A stretch of DNA of 64,000 nucleotides, taken from the NCBI GenBank assembly GCA_037039925.1, contig JAXRKP010000344.1, positions 172,021 to 236,020 of the forward strand, read 5' to 3'. Below, piece by piece: positions 61,320 to 64,000 of this stretch (positions within the stretch are counted from its first letter, which is position 1; the number at the start of each line of letters is the position of its first letter). The position numbers were made by a program, and so were the translations under genes. The notes under the pieces are model-generated. The model saw only the letters and a list, made by a program, of their open reading frames with translations, made no database searches and was not told the origin of the DNA. This DNA comes from Doris montereyensis (lineage: Eukaryota; Mollusca; Gastropoda; Nudibranchia; Dorididae).

Positions 61320-64000
61320 AGATCCCATTCTACCTTTCAGTATATGGGTTCAGATGCTCGAGATGATCTTTCTCCAGGATGCCCTGTCCTGGCATTTCCT
61401 GTTTCCTTCCGAAAATGTTAAATTTCTATTCTTCAATGCCTCTTTTATATCTTCTTCCCACTTTCTCCGAGGTCTGCCTTTTGGACTTTTACCTTGGGCT
61501 TTAGCACTGTATACTGATTTAGCTATTCTATTGTCATTTATTCTGTTTACATGCCCAAACCATCTCAATTGATTTATTTCTATCTTAGTATTTATGCCAT
61601 CTGCTTTGGTTTGATCTCTTATTGTTGTGTTTCTGATATTGTCTCTTTTAGTTTTCCCCACTACTGTTCTTAGATATTTCATTTCAGCTGCCTGTACTCT
61701 ACTGTATTCTCTACTGTCTAAGGTCCAGGTTTCGCTGCCATAGAGGAGAGTGGGACAATACACTGTGTTGTATACTGCCATTTTGGTTTTTGTTGACAAT
61801 TCTTGTTTACCTATAAATGCCTTTCCTAGATGGTTATATATTGTATTTGACTTTTGGATTCTCTGGCTGATTTCTTCTCTCAGTTTTCCCTCTAAGTCAA
61901 TCATTACTCCTAGGTAATTGTAGCTTTGAACTTGTTCTAAATTCTCCCTGCCCAATTTAAGATTTTGTGTTTTAGCTTCCTAGTTACTAGCATTGTTTTG
62001 ATTTTCTTTGCATTTACTCTTTCCTCTTTTATTTAGTTCATTGTTCATTATGTTGACATTCGACTGAAGGTCTCTTTCTGATTTTCCAAACAACTAAATC
62101 ATGGGCAAATGAAAGCATTGATACATTTACTGGTTTGAGCTTCCACATACCTACATTCATTTTCTTCACTTTTGAGGATGCCTTTGCGACTGAATCCATA
62201 AATGTGATAAACAAAAGAGGACTTAGGATACACCTTGTTTTACCCCTATGTCTACATCAAATTCTGCAGATATGTTTCCAGCTACTCTCACTGCACATGT
62301 TGGTTTATTGTAAAAACTTTTAATGGCTTCTATAAAATTTTGCTCTACATTGTGTTCTTTTAAGGAATGCCATAGTTCGTCCCTCCGCACAGTGTCAAAT
62401 GCCTTGTCTAGATCTACAAAGCACAGGTGCAAGTGAATGTTTCTCTCAAGGAATTTTTCTATTATTTGTCTTATTGTAAATATGTGGTCTTGTACACTTC
62501 TTCCTGGTCAAAATCCACTCTGATGTTCTTCAATCTGATCCTCTACTCTTTTCCTTAGTCTCATTTCCAGTATCCTGGCATACATTTTTCCTCGTACGCT
62601 AAGTAGTGGCATCGCTCTATAGTTTGAGCAGTCCATAGTTGATCCTTTCTTATGTATTGGTACTACCGTTCCCTTTTTCCAGTCGTTTGACACCTGTTTG
62701 GACTTCTATGCTTGTTGGCATATTGCATGTAGTAGTTTGTCTGCCTCTCTGCCTTGGTTTTTAATAATTTCTGGATAAACTTGATCTGCTCCTGGGGCTT
62801 TTCCTAATTTCACTTTTCTTATAGCTGTTTGGATTTCTTCCATTGATATATCTCCATCTTCAGCTGTCTCCTCTGGATTACTTATTACTCTTACTAATTG
62901 ATCCTTACTCCTTGTTTCATATGTTCTGGAGGGATTATGTAATTGGTGAAAATACTTTTTCCACGCTTCCATGATTTGGCTGTCTTCTTTCACTATTTTT
63001 CCTTTGGCATTCTTAATTTGTCTATTGGGCATGCTTTGATCTTTCTCATGCTTTTCGTTGCCCCCTTAATTTGTCATATTGGGCATGCTTTGGTCTTTCT
63101 CATGCTTTCTTCTCCCCCCAGAACAGTTTTTGATTTCATTGATAGCTTTCTTGAAGTCTTTGTCCAAACTCTTCCGATTGTTCCTGTTTTGCTTTCCTAA
63201 CTTCCTCTTTGGCGATAGTTCTTTTATTCACATAATCTATCCTATCCTCTGGTCTCTGTTTGCAAATATTTCTTCCTGGCATCCTTCTTTTATTTGGTCT
63301 TAGTTTTGACATTCTCATTCGACCATGCTGTTCTTTTCCCATCCCTTTTAATTTATTTCCTACCACAGACCTCTTCAGTACAACTGAGGAGTGTTTCTTT
63401 ATACATTTGCCCCTTTTCTTCTATTGTGCTATCATTCAGATCCATCTGTCTTTCACTGATACATTTTTTTATTCTAGACTGGTATATCTCTTTTACTGTT
63501 GGTTTATTTAGTTCCTCTATTTTGAGTTTAGTAGCTTTCTTCTCTTTTCCTTTTGTGTTTGTTTTCTTCAGTTAGTAATCTCATTTTGGCAAGCACTTCA
63601 CTAAGTGATGGTAACTAAGTATTTCTGCTCCTCTGTTTACTCTTGCATCAATGTACTGTAAAAAAGGGAGCTGCTAACTATTATGTAGTCTATGATTGAC
63701 TGTTCACACCTGTCTTCATTAACTCTTGAGGAAAAAAGGTGTTGGCTATTTTCATGTTATTCTTTAGACAAAAATCTATTAGTCTCTCTCTATTTGGAGA
63801 AGTTATTGTCTCTCCTTCTTTACCTATATACTCCTCCTTTCTCTTTCGTTGCCTACTCTAGCGTTTAAATCTCCTAAAAGCATTAGTTCCTGTTTGTGGT
63901 TAATATTCTCTGCAGCTATTTGTAAATTGTTTTCGAAGGTATCTTTCTCTTTTTTAGTGGCGTCTTCGTTTGGTCCATAAGTTATTAATAATTTAATTTC
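61320..64000 (-). mobile_element. LINE copy 2: endonuclease end, reverse transcriptase and C-terminus (5' end outside)
   Basis: Reading the minus strand from 64000 downward: EIKLLITYGPNEDATKKEKD and LMLLGDLNARVGNE (apurinic-type endonuclease), a linker with KAPGADQVYPEII (63032-62706), KKGTVVPIHKKGS and CSNYRAMPLLS (reverse-transcriptase fingers), LCFVDLDKAFDTVRRDELW (motif A), FAHDLVVW where F/YADD is expected (plus 62092-62109), YNYLGVMIDLEGKLREEI, YCPTLLYGSETWTLD, LRWFGHVNRI and GRPRRKWEEDI. Frames are broken in several places, and the second catalytic-pair residue A-D-D is changed to A-H-D, so it is inactive. Inserted antisense downstream of receptor exon 8. Confidence 0.93.

Overview
The window is animal nuclear DNA: AT-rich, with split genes, GT-AG introns up to about 17 kb, very long (CT)n arrays, tRNA-derived SINEs, non-LTR retrotransposons and short inverted-repeat transposons. 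The two recognisable genes and the repeat landscape suit a lophotrochozoan, most likely a gastropod mollusc. That taxonomic call is inference from style, not from a marker gene. There are no bacterial operons, CRISPR arrays or rRNA genes.

Two protein-coding genes lie head-to-tail on the + strand. (1) The 3' end of a TOPBP1 homologue (about 133-14547) encodes the linker and the C-terminal BRCT7/BRCT8 pair and ends in a basic tail. (2) An insulin/IGF-type receptor tyrosine kinase gene (24905 to beyond 60980) runs off the right part of the window. Its exons give signal peptide, L1 domain, two furin-like cysteine-rich exons, L2 domain and the start of the first fibronectin-III domain. Transmembrane and kinase exons are not present. 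The two proteins belong to unrelated pathways (genome-stability checkpoint and growth-factor signalling), and nothing in the sequence links them functionally.

Layout: 1-14.6 kb TOPBP1 exons, with a 0.9-kb CT array, a SINE and a LINE-tail minisatellite in the introns; 14.6-24.9 kb intergenic DNA full of nested small transposons, a LINE endonuclease relic and CT/TA arrays; 24.9-37.0 kb receptor intron 1, holding an antisense LINE, SINEs and small Penelope-like elements; 37.05-37.59 kb the large L1 exon; 37.6-55.0 kb receptor intron 2, with fold-back elements, a tandem duplication, nested mobile elements and long CT/TA arrays; 55.0-61.0 kb six receptor exons; 61.3-64.0 kb a second antisense copy of the same LINE.

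Most notable observations: (a) both genes carry small net-deletion frameshifts, seven in all and mostly in homopolymers or dinucleotide runs, inside otherwise well-conserved exons, which looks more like consensus error than gene death; (b) a 58-bp minisatellite was built by amplifying the 3' coding tail of a LINE; (c) a small retro-like family with 11-15 bp target duplications carries a hammerhead-ribozyme-like core and an internal CT tract; (d) a second family forms long hairpins around a tRNA-like core.
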